Source: Thelephora terrestris
Lineage: Eukaryota > Basidiomycota > Agaricomycetes > Thelephorales > Thelephoraceae
Direction of reading: 5' to 3'
Assembly: GCA_015956445.1 (NCBI GenBank)
Contig: WIUZ02000005.1
Span: forward strand, 1,736,001-1,800,000
DNA: 64,000 nt
Both the position numbers and the translations under genes were made by a program. The notes beneath the pieces were generated by a model. The model made no database searches and was not told where the DNA came from. It was given only the letters and a program-made list of their open reading frames with translations. This document shows positions 43,721 through 56,200 of the stretch, piece by piece (positions within the stretch are counted from its first letter, which is position 1; each line of letters opens with the position of its first letter).

Positions 43721-45368
43721 ATGTCACTACCTCCCGAAATTCTCGAGGACATTGCTTTCTGGCTGGCTACTGAAGACACATCAATCGCACCTCCGAAAAA
43801 CCTGATCCCCCTTCTCCTGTTGAACCGAGAAACGAATCGGTTCCTGTCCTCCAACTCCAATCATTACCTGTACGCCCGTATCTATGCAGCGAAATTCGAC
43901 ACCAAGACCAGCACTCGAAGACTCGGGAAGGGGAGGTTGACCGCTTTTGGTCTGACTGCGGAACTGAAGAAACGGTGTATGCATTTGCGGGCCATACGCA
44001 ACTTTTCCTTCGAGCTAGAGTTGATCGAACCAGCGATATGGACGGCTTTTGTTATGATGCTCGAGAATGATGGAAAGAATGAAAGGCTCTTGCTCGAGTA
44101 CGCTCATATAACACATTGGCTGAAGCACTATTGGATCGCGATATCAAGCGCTCTCGAGAGGGAGGGCTGGCCCTCAAACAGTCTCCTCCACTCGGCCTGC
44201 ATGTGGCTCCTGTGTAACTTTTACCCCGAAGGTGGGTAATAAACCCTCGATGGTTAATCGTTTTGACCCCGGTTTGTAGGGGACTACGGGCGGGAGACAC
44301 TGAAGATTCTCGTGAACGCGATGAAGCTCTTCTCCGTAGGGGCGCACCATTACCCCATTTGTCACCTTCCCTGGACGGACTACACTCCGCAAGGACGTGC
44401 TGCATCTCCGCCATCCCAAGAAGTTACTCTTTACGGAGAACGGGTGAATTTGACCCCCCTTCCGATCGCGATCCCAGCAACGATAGCTTACCTCGGCATC
44501 GCCGAATCCCTCGACAATAAGAGTCAGCTATCTCCCATTGAAAACAATCTCGGAGATACCGAATGGAACAGGGTGTTCGGTCTCGTTGATAATAATTTAG
44601 CCAAGGTCCACACGATCGGGAGTCTAGAGGGAGTCTGGGAAGGCGCTTTTACAGTAAGTAACACCTAGGCTCAACTCGCCCATTCGTTGGCGGATAGTAT
44701 CCCACGTAGCTTACCCGTGTTCGACAGTACACGGATTTCACAGTGTACGATGCCCTCCTCAGGGGAACGAGCTCGAACCTCGTGGTCCATACACCTTTCG
44801 CACGCCACCGTCAGGCGTTCAAAGCACGAGAATACGTCGTGTTTGAGTCCCCTAAACTCCCTATAGGGGATACCCTGCATGCCTTCCTACCAAGGAGACC
44901 CACGATCAACAAGACGCCATCGGGGATTGAAATAGAGGGGGTTGAATACCTGGCCGCCGCTGACCTGACGGAAGAACAGAAGGAAAGGGAGGCAGTGCAG
45001 GACGTAGTCATTCTAGGAGAGGTGACGGTCCACGGAGTTCCAGTCTTATCGTCATGCTCATGGCCGGATCCAACAGGGACATTCTTCGTGGGGTCAATTC
45101 CGTATTCTTGGCCGTGTGAGACCGTACGACGGGCTAGTCAGCTTTCTCAAGGACTATGTACGTCTCCCATGTGCTTCTATACCAGACATCACTCTCAGAT
45201 CCCTCGTTGCTCGCTCGATAGATGGCAGACGATCGGGGAATGTGGTTGTATCGAGGGTATCTCATTGGTGATGCGGACGGTACGGTGGTTGGGCGGTGGA
45301 GAGACACTTTTAGTCCGCCAGACTTTCTTGGTTACGAAGGATCATTCATGATGACCCGTAGACAATGA
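43721..45368 (+). CDS. F-box-like protein (basidiomycete family)
   Basis: About 480 residues. Starts MSLPPEILEDIAFWLATED, a divergent F-box (Leu-Pro-Pro-Glu-Ile, then LIPLLLLNRETNRFL). The following helical and mixed domain has the family landmarks HYLYARIYAAKFDT, FVMMLENDGKNERLL, HHYPICHLPWTDY, YGERVNLTPLPIA, GVWEGAFT joined to YTDFTVYDALLRG, RQAFKAREYVVF, DVVILGE joined to GHSSWGQFRILGRVRPYDG, SFLKDY joined to MADDRGMWLYRGYLIGD, and the end GRWRDTFSPPDFLGYEGSF. Four introns, all GT-AG and in frame (the last two near 45024-45081 and 45167-45223). The family is expected to bind Skp1 and present substrates to SCF ligases; the substrate is unknown. Unlike the F-box relic at 33380, no lesions are seen. 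Confidence 0.85.
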
Positions 45369-47549
45369 ACGTTCGGACTGTTGCGAGGGGGGGACACGGT
45401 TAGCCTAGGGACCGACAAACACGATGCATCCTCTCATCTGCATGTTAAGCGTTCGCGTGGTGAGATTTGAAAAACTCGACGGCGGGTTGCCCACCCAGTG
45501 CAAGCCAGTGCCATGGTCCGCGGAATTAGCTTCCCGAACACATCACGTAGATCGGCTGGAGTTACCAACTTTAACAAGTGTCGAATGAGAGCGCTCAATC
45601 AGATGGGCAGCCAAGCATCAAAAGATTGTGGATGCCCCGCACACCGAAAAAGAAACAGACGATCCATGCAGCATCAAAATACTACGGTGGAGAGCGTCCG
45701 TGGGAAAATCTACCTCCGTCCAGGTGCGTGGCCGTGAGTGACTTGGGGATGGGGGAAGCAGGAAGCACGAAGGAGATGCGGCTTCTTCCGCGGCACGGCC
45801 CGCCCGCCATCCAGTACTGCGAGGCTTTTCACCTACACGCCGATAAATCCTCAGGGCGATATTGAATCCCTACGCTTGTTCCGTTCCCCCGAATACATCG
45901 AACGTCTCCAACTCCTGGTGGAGGCCTGTCTCCCGACTTGGCCGACTCGCATCAGGGTGGCGTACTGTATTCCCTTGTAGATGTATATTGACCGCGGCCG
46001 GAGTGGAGGATTTTTCCGCCTCGGTGTGGTATAGGCTATTATACAGTAGCAACTTGAAATGTTATCGAGTGGTCAGGCACTGTCTTCCATACAGTACGTT
46101 GCAGATGTATGCTGTAGATCTGCGAGCATTTTCCGAGTGTTCAGTATCATCACATCGATCGAGACGCCGCGTTATATCTCTAAACCTCTCTGTCGAGTTC
46201 CGCGGCGTTTCCAAGTTAAAAGAGCGGCCGGAATGTCTTCCTTCTCAGATTATCACCGTAAAATCTATACAGTAGCAAAGCTTGGCTGAAAATGAGGCTA
46301 AACATACCGCCTTTCAGGTAAGGGCCCACATCCAGTACCGCTGCACCGACTAAATTCCAGTCGGTTCAGTCGAAAACACGACCGGAACTGTGATTTCAGT
46401 CGCCGTTCGCTGAATTCAAAGCGCTGGATTCTTCACAGTGAGTTCCTTACAATTTGTGTCCACAGGGCCCTGTAGCCTTGGGGACAGTCACCCATTCAAA
46501 CCTCCTTTATCTTGCGCGCGGGCGGAAAGTGAGTGGCTGTCCGTCGGGTTTACATTGGGTATACACGTATACAGAGGAATGTTGATCCCTCATAGGAACT
46601 GTCAGAACCTCAACCGTAGTGTGATATCGCCTCCAAACCTCCATCTGGGATTCACAAAGTAGACGGCTGTATCAAGACCGCGCTACCCGGTAGGGGGTCT
46701 AGCGGTGCTTTTTCTTTAGTTTGCTTTGACCCCCAAGGTGTGTGGGTCCTCCTTGTTTGCAGTCATAATCTACCTCAGCTTGAACTTTGAGTATGTTTTA
46801 TCACTCAGGAGGACTCCGCACCTCGCATCAATACATCATCGTGGTCTGCCCTTCCACCGGGAAGTAACACTTGCTTGTGATCACCCCCGCGGACAGCGTT
46901 CAGGCCATTGAACCTCAGTCGATTCAGGTAACCGAATTTTGAGTGTCATATTTTTCCCAAAGTATATCATCTCCGCCCGCGCTTATTGATTCCATAGTCG
47001 GTTTGCTCGACGCTCATCCGACCGTGCGGCTCATGTAGTCAGGAGGGGTTTTGATCTCACCTATTCCTGTCCTACTTATTCCTGCCTCACTCTATTCCCG
47101 TCCTACTAGATGTGAGTCGGTAACCGGGCTGACGTTCAACCACTCAATTTCACTGATATGCGCGGAATGCGGAAGACTCGAGATATTGAGAAACAAAACT
47201 TTCCAGGACATAACCGGTGGGTTGAGGCGTTGATCTCCCCCATTGGATGGAGTGTCCGTATGTGCCCGCGGCTCAGGTGGACGGTGCGTTGTCTGGATGT
47301 AAGGGCAAAACCTTTTCCAGAGGCGTAAAGCATGCCATTACACAACGGCCATCATGATGGTGAGCGAGTTCTGACGTTCCTGCTTCGAATTCGTGAAACC
47401 AACGAGGTAACAGCCGTTGAATGGTCTCCGCAAAACTTGCGTACTATCTATGGCTACGTTTCATGGACAACAACGTTTTTGGAACCTCGATTTAGACTAG
47501 GGGGGAATGAGAGTATAAAACCTTCCTACCTGAAGAAACTAGTCCAGCA
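45369..47549. other. Intergenic, no recognised gene
   Basis: About 2.2 kb of scattered short frames without domains. A three-copy tandem repeat lies at 47062-47108 (separate entry). A TACAGTAGCAA string occurs at about 46040 and 46269. The stretch before 47550 should hold the methyltransferase promoter, including GAGTATAAAA near 47511. Confidence 0.45.
47062..47108 (+). repeat. Three-copy 15-16-bp tandem repeat
   Basis: Imperfect copies TATTCCTGTCCTACT, TATTCCTGCCTCACTC and TATTCCCGTCCTACTA follow each other directly. It is minisatellite-like, pyrimidine rich and non-coding, about 440 bp before the methyltransferase start. Confidence 0.8.
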
Positions 47550-48566
47550 ATGGACACCTTCGACGAGTTCGCCCCCCTCAGCCTCTTCGCCTTCTTGACT
47601 GGGACCTTGATTTACGCCTTTCGAGAGTTCTATGTCGTCCTACTCAACGTGAACAAGCTCGAGGATGGTCGGACTGGATACATGAATTACGGTTTCTGGA
47701 ACGAGGGTCAGTCCACCAAGAACCCCCACGCCAACCTCGTGAAAGCCGTCATCGGCCAGCTGGACACCCGAGTTCTGAACGAGAACGCAAAGAACGGGCA
47801 GGTGCACCTCCTGGAGATTGGGTGTGGGCTAGGCCAGCCCGCGGTTGACGCAGTGTCTTCCTTGGGTACGATCTTGCCGCCAATGGTTTCCTCATGCCCG
47901 TTACTAATACGACGTCCGCCAGGTTCCAATGTCACCGTTACAGGCGTGAGCATCAGCCAGGGACACGTTGCTTCTGCCAACAAGCTTGCCGCCTCCGCCG
48001 GGCTCTCATCCAAGATCACCCACCACCTTCTCAACGCATCAAAAATCAATCTACTTCAGGATGCTCCGTTCTCCGGTGCTTACTCGTGCGAGGTCCTCTC
48101 CGAGATTCCGGATGACGATCTACGTGCTTGTTTCGCCGCGCTCTATGACGCACTTCCACCTGGCGCGGAATTTTCCTACGCCGATATTGTCAAGACTGAA
48201 CCCGCCACAAGGAAACGTTCCGATCCGTCGCGCGGGTTCCTCGAGAGATTCCTCCTGCTGATCGCGCCGACGCTCGTCACAATGTTGTGGGGAGATGATT
48301 GGCGACCTGCTTCGAGGTTTAGCTCGCTCCTCAGCCAAGCCGGTTTCGAGGTCGTGTCCACGGAATCCATCGGTGATCGGGTATTCGTTCCGACCTGGAA
48401 CCACGCGCGGGAGAGGATCCGGAAGCAGCCAAGCCTTGGGGTGAAAGGATCACCATTCAAACGCTGGTTGTTGAGGTTCCTCACCAAGGCTTCCTTGGGC
48501 GGTTTAGCTTTGTTGTGGGAGGCTGGACAGGTGGATTATATTCTCGTCAAGGCGCGCAGAGGGTAA
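47550..48566 (+). CDS. SAM-dependent methyltransferase, class I
   Basis: Starts MDTFDEFAPLSLFAFLTG with an N-terminal hydrophobic helix (about residues 8-30), then GYMNYGFWNEGQ, motif I LLEIGCGLGQPAVDA, and VTVTGVSISQGHVASAN (acidic-loop region). Also SGAYSCEVLSEIPDDD and a C-terminal half (FEVVSTESIGDRVFV, VDYILVKARRG). One likely intron, GTACGA to CGCCAG at about 47868-47932, lies between SSLG and SNVTV; the frame also stays open if it is not removed. About 315 residues. It resembles membrane-associated fungal methyltransferases related to sterol or natural-product enzymes; the acceptor substrate is unknown. The TATAAAA at about 47514 is well placed for a core promoter. Confidence 0.83.
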   Translation: MDTFDEFAPLSLFAFLTGTLIYAFREFYVVLLNVNKLEDGRTGYMNYGFWNEGQSTKNPHANLVKAVIGQLDTRVLNENAKNGQVHLLEIGCGLGQPAVDAVSSLGTILPPMVSSCPLLIRRPPGSNVTVTGVSISQGHVASANKLAASAGLSSKITHHLLNASKINLLQDAPFSGAYSCEVLSEIPDDDLRACFAALYDALPPGAEFSYADIVKTEPATRKRSDPSRGFLERFLLLIAPTLVTMLWGDDWRPASRFSSLLSQAGFEVVSTESIGDRVFVPTWNHARERIRKQPSLGVKGSPFKRWLLRFLTKASLGGLALLWEAGQVDYILVKARRG

Positions 48567-49958
48567 ATTGGTGACTGTCCCGCAGGTTGGGGTATGATCA
48601 AATTCCACTTGTGGATACTATGATCGCGTAGAGTTCGGGCGTCCCCCCCTCCCGTATCTCGCACAATACTCGACCTGTTCCGTTGAAAATATTCACCACG
48701 ATAGTAGTGTGTGTAGACGCAAGATGTATATGGCTGGTTTCTTTTTCTTTGTGCGCCTGGGGCTCCCGAAGCCAATGTATTTCAAAATCCACAACTTTTG
48801 GAACGGAACCTAAGTCAAGCGGAGGTCCGGATTGATTCCGCACCCATCCGGGGCGTTCTGTGCCTGTGATCCTTAATATTGTGTGTTGTCCGCTGGCAAA
48901 TCAAATCTCCGGCCATACAAGTGCGAGTGGGGACGCAACCGAAGAAGTGAAGAACGTGCTCTTCGGGAAGGATTTTTAGAGCTCCGGTGGCAAACCGTGT
49001 TAGCTTCCGGCCAGGATTTTGATCACCTTTGACTTTGGGGATTAAAACCATTCCTGTTACTATAAACGTAACTTGGAATTCACTATGGGTAGTTTAGGGT
49101 GCTCTCTCTGGATTGGTCGAGGGTTTAGGCGGAGTATGCGACTCTCTATAAGCAATCTACGATCACACCTTTGGGGTATTAATTCCGAGCCTCTACTACG
49201 GTGGCACATGTATCTGTCCTAGAAGTGTACCGCTAGCCGTGTATCAATGGAGAGCATTCGGGTGCTGTCCCTCGGAGTATCCACGAGACAACAGTACTTT
49301 TCGGTGTTAAGAAGGACCACACGATGATGCGCTCGGTCAAAGGGGTTTGGAAGAAACTCCCCATCCTGCGACGTGTTTTGATGTATATCTCGTGTGTTAT
49401 GGTTACTTATGTATGGGTTCCAGACGAGGGGTTTAGAGACAATACCGACGTCTCATGTACTCGGGGTCCCAACAGTTCCATCAATGAGGTTCTGGTAGTA
49501 AAACGGCATCTGGTTGACTCTGTTGGCTCAGACAGGTTCGTGAAATCCGTAGTGATGATGAGCAGCCTCAGTGCCTCTGCCCCCAGGCGCGGCAGTCTCC
49601 AGGCCACATCCATACCACTGACGATCGCCGCCGAGGGATGTAGCGGTGTACCCTCGTTCTGCAAGGCAATAGAGACGGTATGTGATAAGACAGGAGCTCA
49701 ATCAACGACCACGAGTTGCGTTGGTCGGATAACATGAAAATACAATCCACACGAAAAACGAACAAAAGGAAAACAATAGGTGCTCCTTCCTGTCTATCAG
49801 AAGGTTTCGTGCAACAAAACTCCTTCGATAAAGGTCGGTAAAAATACGGTAATACAGTGACACCAGCAAGCTTCAAAGCAGATGCCCATGTGGGGGTGTT
49901 AGTGGTGAAAGGAGTGGTGGGGACCTCGTCCATGCGGATTACGATGTTAAGGGGGCAA
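48567..49958. other. Intergenic, no recognised gene
   Basis: Convergent gap between the rightward methyltransferase and the leftward NoxA gene, holding both 3' ends. Open frames such as 49324-49737 (+) have no domain similarity and lie opposite others of equal quality. Confidence 0.45.
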
Positions 49959-51955
49959 TCAGAAATGTTCCTGGAGATAGGGAACAGATCGAACGTCAGC
50001 CAAAATTCCCACGAACGACCGGGGAGAACGGATCTAGGAGACAACGACTCACCTTCGCAAAAGTGAACCGAACAGTGCTGCTCGTCGCATCATCCGTTGC
50101 CTCCTTGATCGCCTTCGCCAACGCTCCAGGTCCACAAAAGTATGTGGCAACGGTCGTCTTCAATTGCGACTGGCTTCCCGGAAGGTACGTCCCATTTTCA
50201 ATCGCCTCCCTCATTTTACCATAGATCGATTTCCAATCCGGCCGTCCGAACGTGGTACGACTGCGAAGGAGAGTGAGGGGATCATACTCCGCTCCAGCGT
50301 CGTTGATGGCGATGTTCCACAGCATGTCCTCTCCGACCTTCTGGGTGAGGTAGATGTTGATTCGGAGGAAGTTAGGGTCCACCTGGGCGGCCTCGACTTC
50401 CTGGAGCAAAGTCTGGAACCAACCGAACGAAGGAGTGTCCCTGCACACCCAGAAAAATTCGACACGCTTCAACGAACCGATGTTGCCCTTCTTCTGTCTG
50501 TACCAGATGTGCTTCAAGATCGATGCGAAGGGAGTGACACCAATACCGGCACCAATAAGGATGGCAGCCTCGCAGCGGAAGAAATCCTCAGCGGGGGCGC
50601 CGTAAGGGCCATCGATCCTAATAACGGGCAATTCGTAATTCGCGAGGGTAGGGTCAATTTCGACGAAATCTCCGCGGCCAATTGGGTTCCCTTTCTCTTT
50701 CTCCGATCCTTTCATCGCGGCTGAGGTGAGGGCAGCGACGACTGCTGGTCCCGCGCCGAGGCGCTCTCCAAGGGCTTGGGTCCAGTCTCCGACCTGACGG
50801 ACGTGCACGGAAACGTAAGGATCGTCTGGTGCGGAAGTGATTGTGAACTAAAGGAGAAGGTTGTATGAATTGGGAGTTTCCCGGGCAGGAACAAGGGGAT
50901 GGATGACTTACGGGATGCCATTGATAGCTGGAGAGATCGGGAACCTGGATGAAGAGCCACTGACCGGGGACGTATTTAAGGCTTGGTTTGATGATTCGCA
51001 ATTCCATTGCCCCTGAGAAAACGAGTCCCGGTCAATCACACTAGTGACCGATCAGAGGGCCATGGGATGACATACCGCTGGGATGGATGAGGACCTTAGA
51101 GAGACGGGTAGCTTGCCTTGCCCTGATTTCCCTCCAAACTCTCTCACCGAAGTAGAGGATTCCGGGCCAAATGATGAATCTCCAGCTGAGATATCCAAGA
51201 CAGTGTTCGGTGGAGTAGAAGGGGAAGGTGGAGATATAATCGGGGTTTACGGTATCTCGAACGAAACAGCCGGTGGCATGTGTGTAGAGTGCAATCATGA
51301 AGAAAAATGCGAGGTGGTGGGTGTACCAAAACGCTTCGAAGCACTGGCGGCGGATCTTGTGGTGTGCGGTCGTGTACATTATGACCATGATGAGCAACAT
51401 AAAGTGACCAGTGATGCCACCAGGCTGCGTGTAATGGATGTCTAGTGCGCTCTCCTTGCGAATCTCTGCATCGTAGATTAGATAATAAGCCCAAAGGACG
51501 TCACATCAAAGACGCACGAGTTCTCTCGACATTGATGAAATTGACGTAGTGGGCCGTAGTGTGGACCATGGCCCAGAAAGCCATAGAATAGGCTACTTGC
51601 CTATGGAACCAGACATTCTCATCGGCAGGGAAAAGCCAGCTCAATTTCGGACGGACGAAACGAATAATGTTCCGCAACATAGGAATGAGGATCAAACCCC
51701 CATCGAAAGCGAGGACGAGACCAGCGCCGCGAGAGGTCCACACAGACCACTTGAGAGTGTTGAGACCGGCAAGCCGGGCATTGGTTGCCTGTTCTCTTGT
51801 GTGAGATCTGAGTGGGAGGACAATAGTAGAAATGTGCGCACCTGAGTGTACCAACCATACGCAAAGAAGAAGAGATGTAAGCCGTAGAAGATGACATTGA
51901 AGGCGAGTCTTCTCGGGGTGAGAAACTCTCTTTGGAACCAAGACTCTCGGGCCAT
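49959..51955 (-). CDS. noxA: NADPH oxidase, NoxA type
   Basis: Superoxide-generating flavocytochrome of the fungal NoxA group, a gp91phox homologue needed in fungi for cell fusion, differentiation or host interaction. Starts MARESWFQREFLTPRR at 51955. The ferric-reductase membrane domain has heme-ligand histidines in FHRQVAYSMAFWAMVHTTAH and YTHHLAFFFMIALYTHA, plus the family-typical DIHYTQPGGITGH. FAD-binding HP|FTITSAP (the motif is split by an intron) is preceded by YVPGQWLFIQVP. NADPH-binding segments are IDGPYGAPAEDFF, LIGAGIGVTPFASILKHIW and YFCGPGALAKAI. A last micro-exon encodes only EHF and the stop (49959-49970), giving the conserved FTFAKEHF end. About 545 residues in eight or so exons. 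No EF hands, so not NoxC. Confidence 0.94.
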
Positions 51956-52248
51956 TTATAGATGAAGCAGAAACTTCCAATAGGCGTCTGGCGTCTGTTT
52001 TACGGCTGATTGAGAAAGACAGCACCAGGCTGAGCACCAGGCGGAAAGTGAAGAGAAACGAGGAAAAAAATGAAGGAACGACGAGGGAATGAGAGGAGAG
52101 CGGAAACGAGGACCAGGTGGACCAGGTGGCCAAGGCCTTTATAGTAACGGCTTCGGATCGTGCCAGACCGCCATTGTTATGGTGACTGACTTGGTCGCCA
52201 TGAAGCACAATCATTTCGCACGACATATATAATACACAAAGACGGCCA

Positions 52249-53124
52249 TCACGACCCTTCATATCGGTACGCAACCATAGCTTCAATTCTGTGAACATCC
52301 GTACTGAAACTTCGCAGCTTGACCTGTTGACTCTTGCCGGCTTCGATCGCTAGTGGGTCAGTGTCAACCCACTCGTCGGCGGGCACCTCGGCGGATTGTG
52401 AGGTGTATGCGAGGATATTGAAGACAGTTGGCTCGTCGATAATTGGCAGGAAAGTCACACTGGACACGATTTGTTTGAGGATAGATCTGATTTCTGCCTG
52501 AATCTCTTCCTCGGGCTTGTTCGACACCGCTTCCCTGTGACGGAACCGGTTATAAGTGATTATCCGAAACGAACGGCACGGCATGCTCACTTTGCGTCTG
52601 TACCCTCTTCGCCTTCGGTTTGAACAAGGTTGATATCAAACACCCAACGTTCAAGCGGTGTGCGAGTGTCCTTCGAGATGATGGCGAGGACCAGTTGGGT
52701 GATCGACCCAGTCAGCAGCCACCCTAGGACAATCATCTTACTTGATCGTCATCCATCACAACCGGGTACTCACTCTGTATCTGCTTCAATATCCTATGCC
52801 GTGGTCGTTAAAGAACAGTGTGTGGGACTGGAAGCGAGAACACGAACTTGTCGAGATATGCCTCGAGTGCAGCGTCCTGAGTGATTAACACGGTCTGACC
52901 GTATTTCTTGACCATCTGGAAGTCGTCTGAAGGGTATACGCCTCGTTGAAAGAGGATCCTGGAAGGGAGAGGCTGAGCGAGAGTCCGTTGGTCAATGGGT
53001 TGGATTGGACATACGTGTTGGCGGCATACTTGAAGAATTCTGTAACGAGCTTTGTTGAGCCCTTGAGAGTGATAGCTTGACGCGTCGGAGCGGTCTTCTG
53101 CCTTTGTTTCGCTGCGAGTGGCAT
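52249..53124 (-). CDS. MAD2: Spindle checkpoint protein Mad2 (HORMA)
   Basis: HORMA-domain protein that inhibits APC/C-Cdc20 until kinetochores attach. Starts MPLAAKQRQKTAPTRQ at 53124. Core: ITLKGSTKLVTEFFKYAANT joined to ILFQRGVYPSDDFQMVKKYG, then EAYLDK. A 20-nt micro-exon (52774-52793) supplies ILKQIQ, followed by RWLLTGSITQLVLAII and SKDTRTPLERWVFDI. The C-terminal safety-belt part is FLPIIDEPTVFNILAY and SFSTDVHRIEAMVAYRYEGS. About 205 residues, the usual Mad2 length. Only 160 bp separate it from the divergent nucleoporin gene, suggesting a shared promoter. Confidence 0.95.
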
Positions 53125-53283
53125 CTTAGGTGGTGAGAGTCGTCTCGTGAGTGAAGGTGAAAGATTGGTTGACAACGCGTCGGTCACGAGCCGAGTTTCA
53201 CATATTGCTTGGGGACATTGAGACGCGACTGGATTTGTGCGCGCCTAGTACACACGATCGTCCTCAGGCTGAACGACCACTCC

Positions 53284-56200
53284 ATGTCATTTGTCTCCTT
53301 CAGTACCCTTCAAAACCCCTCCTCAAATGTTCTCACCATCAAGCAACAGCAACCGCCACCTGTAGTCGACCTCGACGTTCTCCAGGCCGCGAGCAGGGTC
53401 TTGCAGGAACAACTGCTCAAAGACGCTCAAATCATCCCAGACCATGGGGAAATGTTCGCATACAGTGCGTACCTCCGTCTCCTTATTGTCCGAACCTCCT
53501 TTCCTTATATAAAATAGCTGGAAGTTCTGGCCAGTACAGCGTTTTCCCGGATGATTATCGAGTGCCATTCCTCAAGAGAAAACTTGCAGGAGTTCCAGAG
53601 GGTTTATTCCAGTATTTCACCGGCGCGTGACTATCCAATATTGTTCGCTGCGATCTTCTGACCTTGCATATAGCCGCGAACATGGTTTCACACATGGGAC
53701 TGATGCCTGAAATCGACCGTGCTTGGGTGACGATGGACAACAAGCTGTTTTTGTGGGACTACGTCGAAGGGTGAGCTGACCATTATCTTTACTCGAGCTT
53801 CGGAACTGACTTTCCTCCAAACAGCGAAGAGATCAGCTCATTCTCCGACCAACCCGACGTCATAACCCATGTTGCCACCGTCCAACCCAAACCCGGCGTC
53901 TTCATCGACGAAATTTCCCAACTCTTTGTGCTCTGTACTCCAATAAGCGTCCTCTTGATCGGAGTCTCCGTTTCTCCCGTCGCTGGCCAGGACGGCAGGG
54001 TACACAAGGAGATCAAGATGTATGCCACTGATATGTCTGTGTCAACTGACGTCGAAATGACATCAGTGGTCGGGACCCCAGATGGGAGGATATTCATGTG
54101 CGGCTCACAAGATGGCTGTCTATATGAGCTGCATTACCAAGAGAAAGAAGGGTGGTTTGGGAAAAGGGTGCAGTTGATCAACCATTCCATCGGTGGAATG
54201 CAAACGCTTTTCCCGAAATTGATGGGAAAAGCTGACGGTGCGCAAAGCCCGAATTGCGTCCTCCAACAGAATTGACCCTCCTACAGATCGCATTATCTCT
54301 GTTGTCGTTGACAAGAAACGTGGCGTCTTTTATGCGCTGTCGTCCAGCAGCACGATTTCGGTGTACAGGACAAGTGGAGATAAAGCCGTCCAACACCTGC
54401 AGACCCTTTCCAACGTTTACAAACTTGCCCAGGATAAAGCTCTTTCCTCACCAGCACTCTCGGCGAAGAACTTCTCTATCGTGTCCATACAAGTAATCGA
54501 ACCCGAAGAATCTCGTGGTCACATTCAGCTGCATCTCATGGCGATCACGACCAACGGGGTTCGGCTCTTTTTCTCTCCCCAAGCCTCGCTGGGAGGTTAT
54601 GGTTACTCTAATGCTCCTGGGGCGTACAAACCCCTGGGTGTACAACATGTCAGGCTACCACCAACCAACCTGTTGCATCCCGATGAACAGACCAATCCGG
54701 CGCATTCACAAACCATGAACTCGTACGCCCTTGTCCAAGCCACCCCACCTCCTGCCACATCCCGACCGTATATCCTCTCTGCTATCGAAAATGCCTCGTA
54801 CTTTGCCGGGTTAACAATAGCCACTCAACAAGGGGATGCAGACACCTTTGACCACATCCTCCTGCTTTCGCCAGATTTGCCGAAAATTGGTTCGTTTGGC
54901 CAAACCCAGCCACCACCTAGCCAGCAAGTGACCTCTAACCAAGCCCCTTCTTACTCCGGATATGCGGGTCCGCAAGGCTCCCAACGACCACCATTGACAG
55001 AACAAGCCACTATCCTACCGATCCCAGGACGGACGTGGGCGATGTGCCCCGCGCCCCGCGATCCGCATGACGAGGTGTATGCCGCCCACGATCCGGTCCT
55101 CACGAACGAGCTCGTCTACCAGTTTACAGAGCCGACTCGGGAATTTATCGTGATGACAAACGTTGGGTTATCATTCTTGGCGAAGCGACGGCCCATAGAC
55201 GCGTTGAAGGTTGCCGTCGATGAAGCTACGGCTGGAAATACAGGTTCGATCATACATTTCCGAGATAGGCAAGTCACCCTGCTACTTCCATATTGATTTA
55301 TCGCCCAATAATGACATAACACTCCCAAAACCATCTTTATGTTTTTCATTCCTTTCTTTCAGTTATGGCAGAGACCAGACTTGCGCGATGCTATTGGCGA
55401 TCGCTTCCGGAAACACCTTCCTCGACGTCACGCCCAGATCCGCCTCCACTGCCCTCACGCTCCGAAACGGGCTCGGGGGTCTCGGAATAAGCAAGGGTCC
55501 ATCTGTCCAGGGTGACTCAACTAACACAGCGAAGCAGATTTTTTATGATTTCGGGGAGAGGCCAATGTGGGCCGAAAGGTCCTACGTGACAACTCCGAAT
55601 TCTGGCGTCGCTATCTTCAGCGGCAGACGCGAGGGTCTGGCGATCTATCTGGCTCGGCTCGTACGGCCTTTCTGGAAGTCCAAGCTGGTCAAGGCTGCGT
55701 GAGTGGATAATGCAGACGTGCTGGAGCTCACACGTCTGAAGCTAACATTCTTTTCGGTAAAGGGCGTTTGGCCTGGCCGAGTCTGCGGTGTATGAAAACG
55801 TGTACATCACTGCTCAGAAGAACCTGTACGCTCTAAAAGAACTCTTGGACACCAATCCTCAGCTGTTCCATTCAACTCCTGGAGACCAGGCAGGTGCGAG
55901 AGGCGCGACAACTAGCGAGCAGGAAGCATGGAAGGCGGAGCAGAGCTCCGTATCCCAGATGCTCTCACTGTTGACTAGAACGATTGAGGCCATCTCATTT
56001 ATCCTGTTATTGATCGACCACAGATGGGGCGAGCTCATCGCTCAATGTGACCCATCTGTGCAAAAGTCATTGGCAGATATGACCTTTGAGGACCTAGTTG
56101 CCAGCCAGAACGGCGTGACCGTCTCCAGAGCACTTGTTAATGTTGTCATTGACCAGCAAATTGGTCAGCAAATAAGTGTAGGTCCCTTTTTGTCCGCGTT

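Noticed and set aside
50164-50724. Rightward frame of 186 codons
   Set aside because: Antisense to the NADPH-binding domain of NoxA; it arises from codon bias on the real strand.
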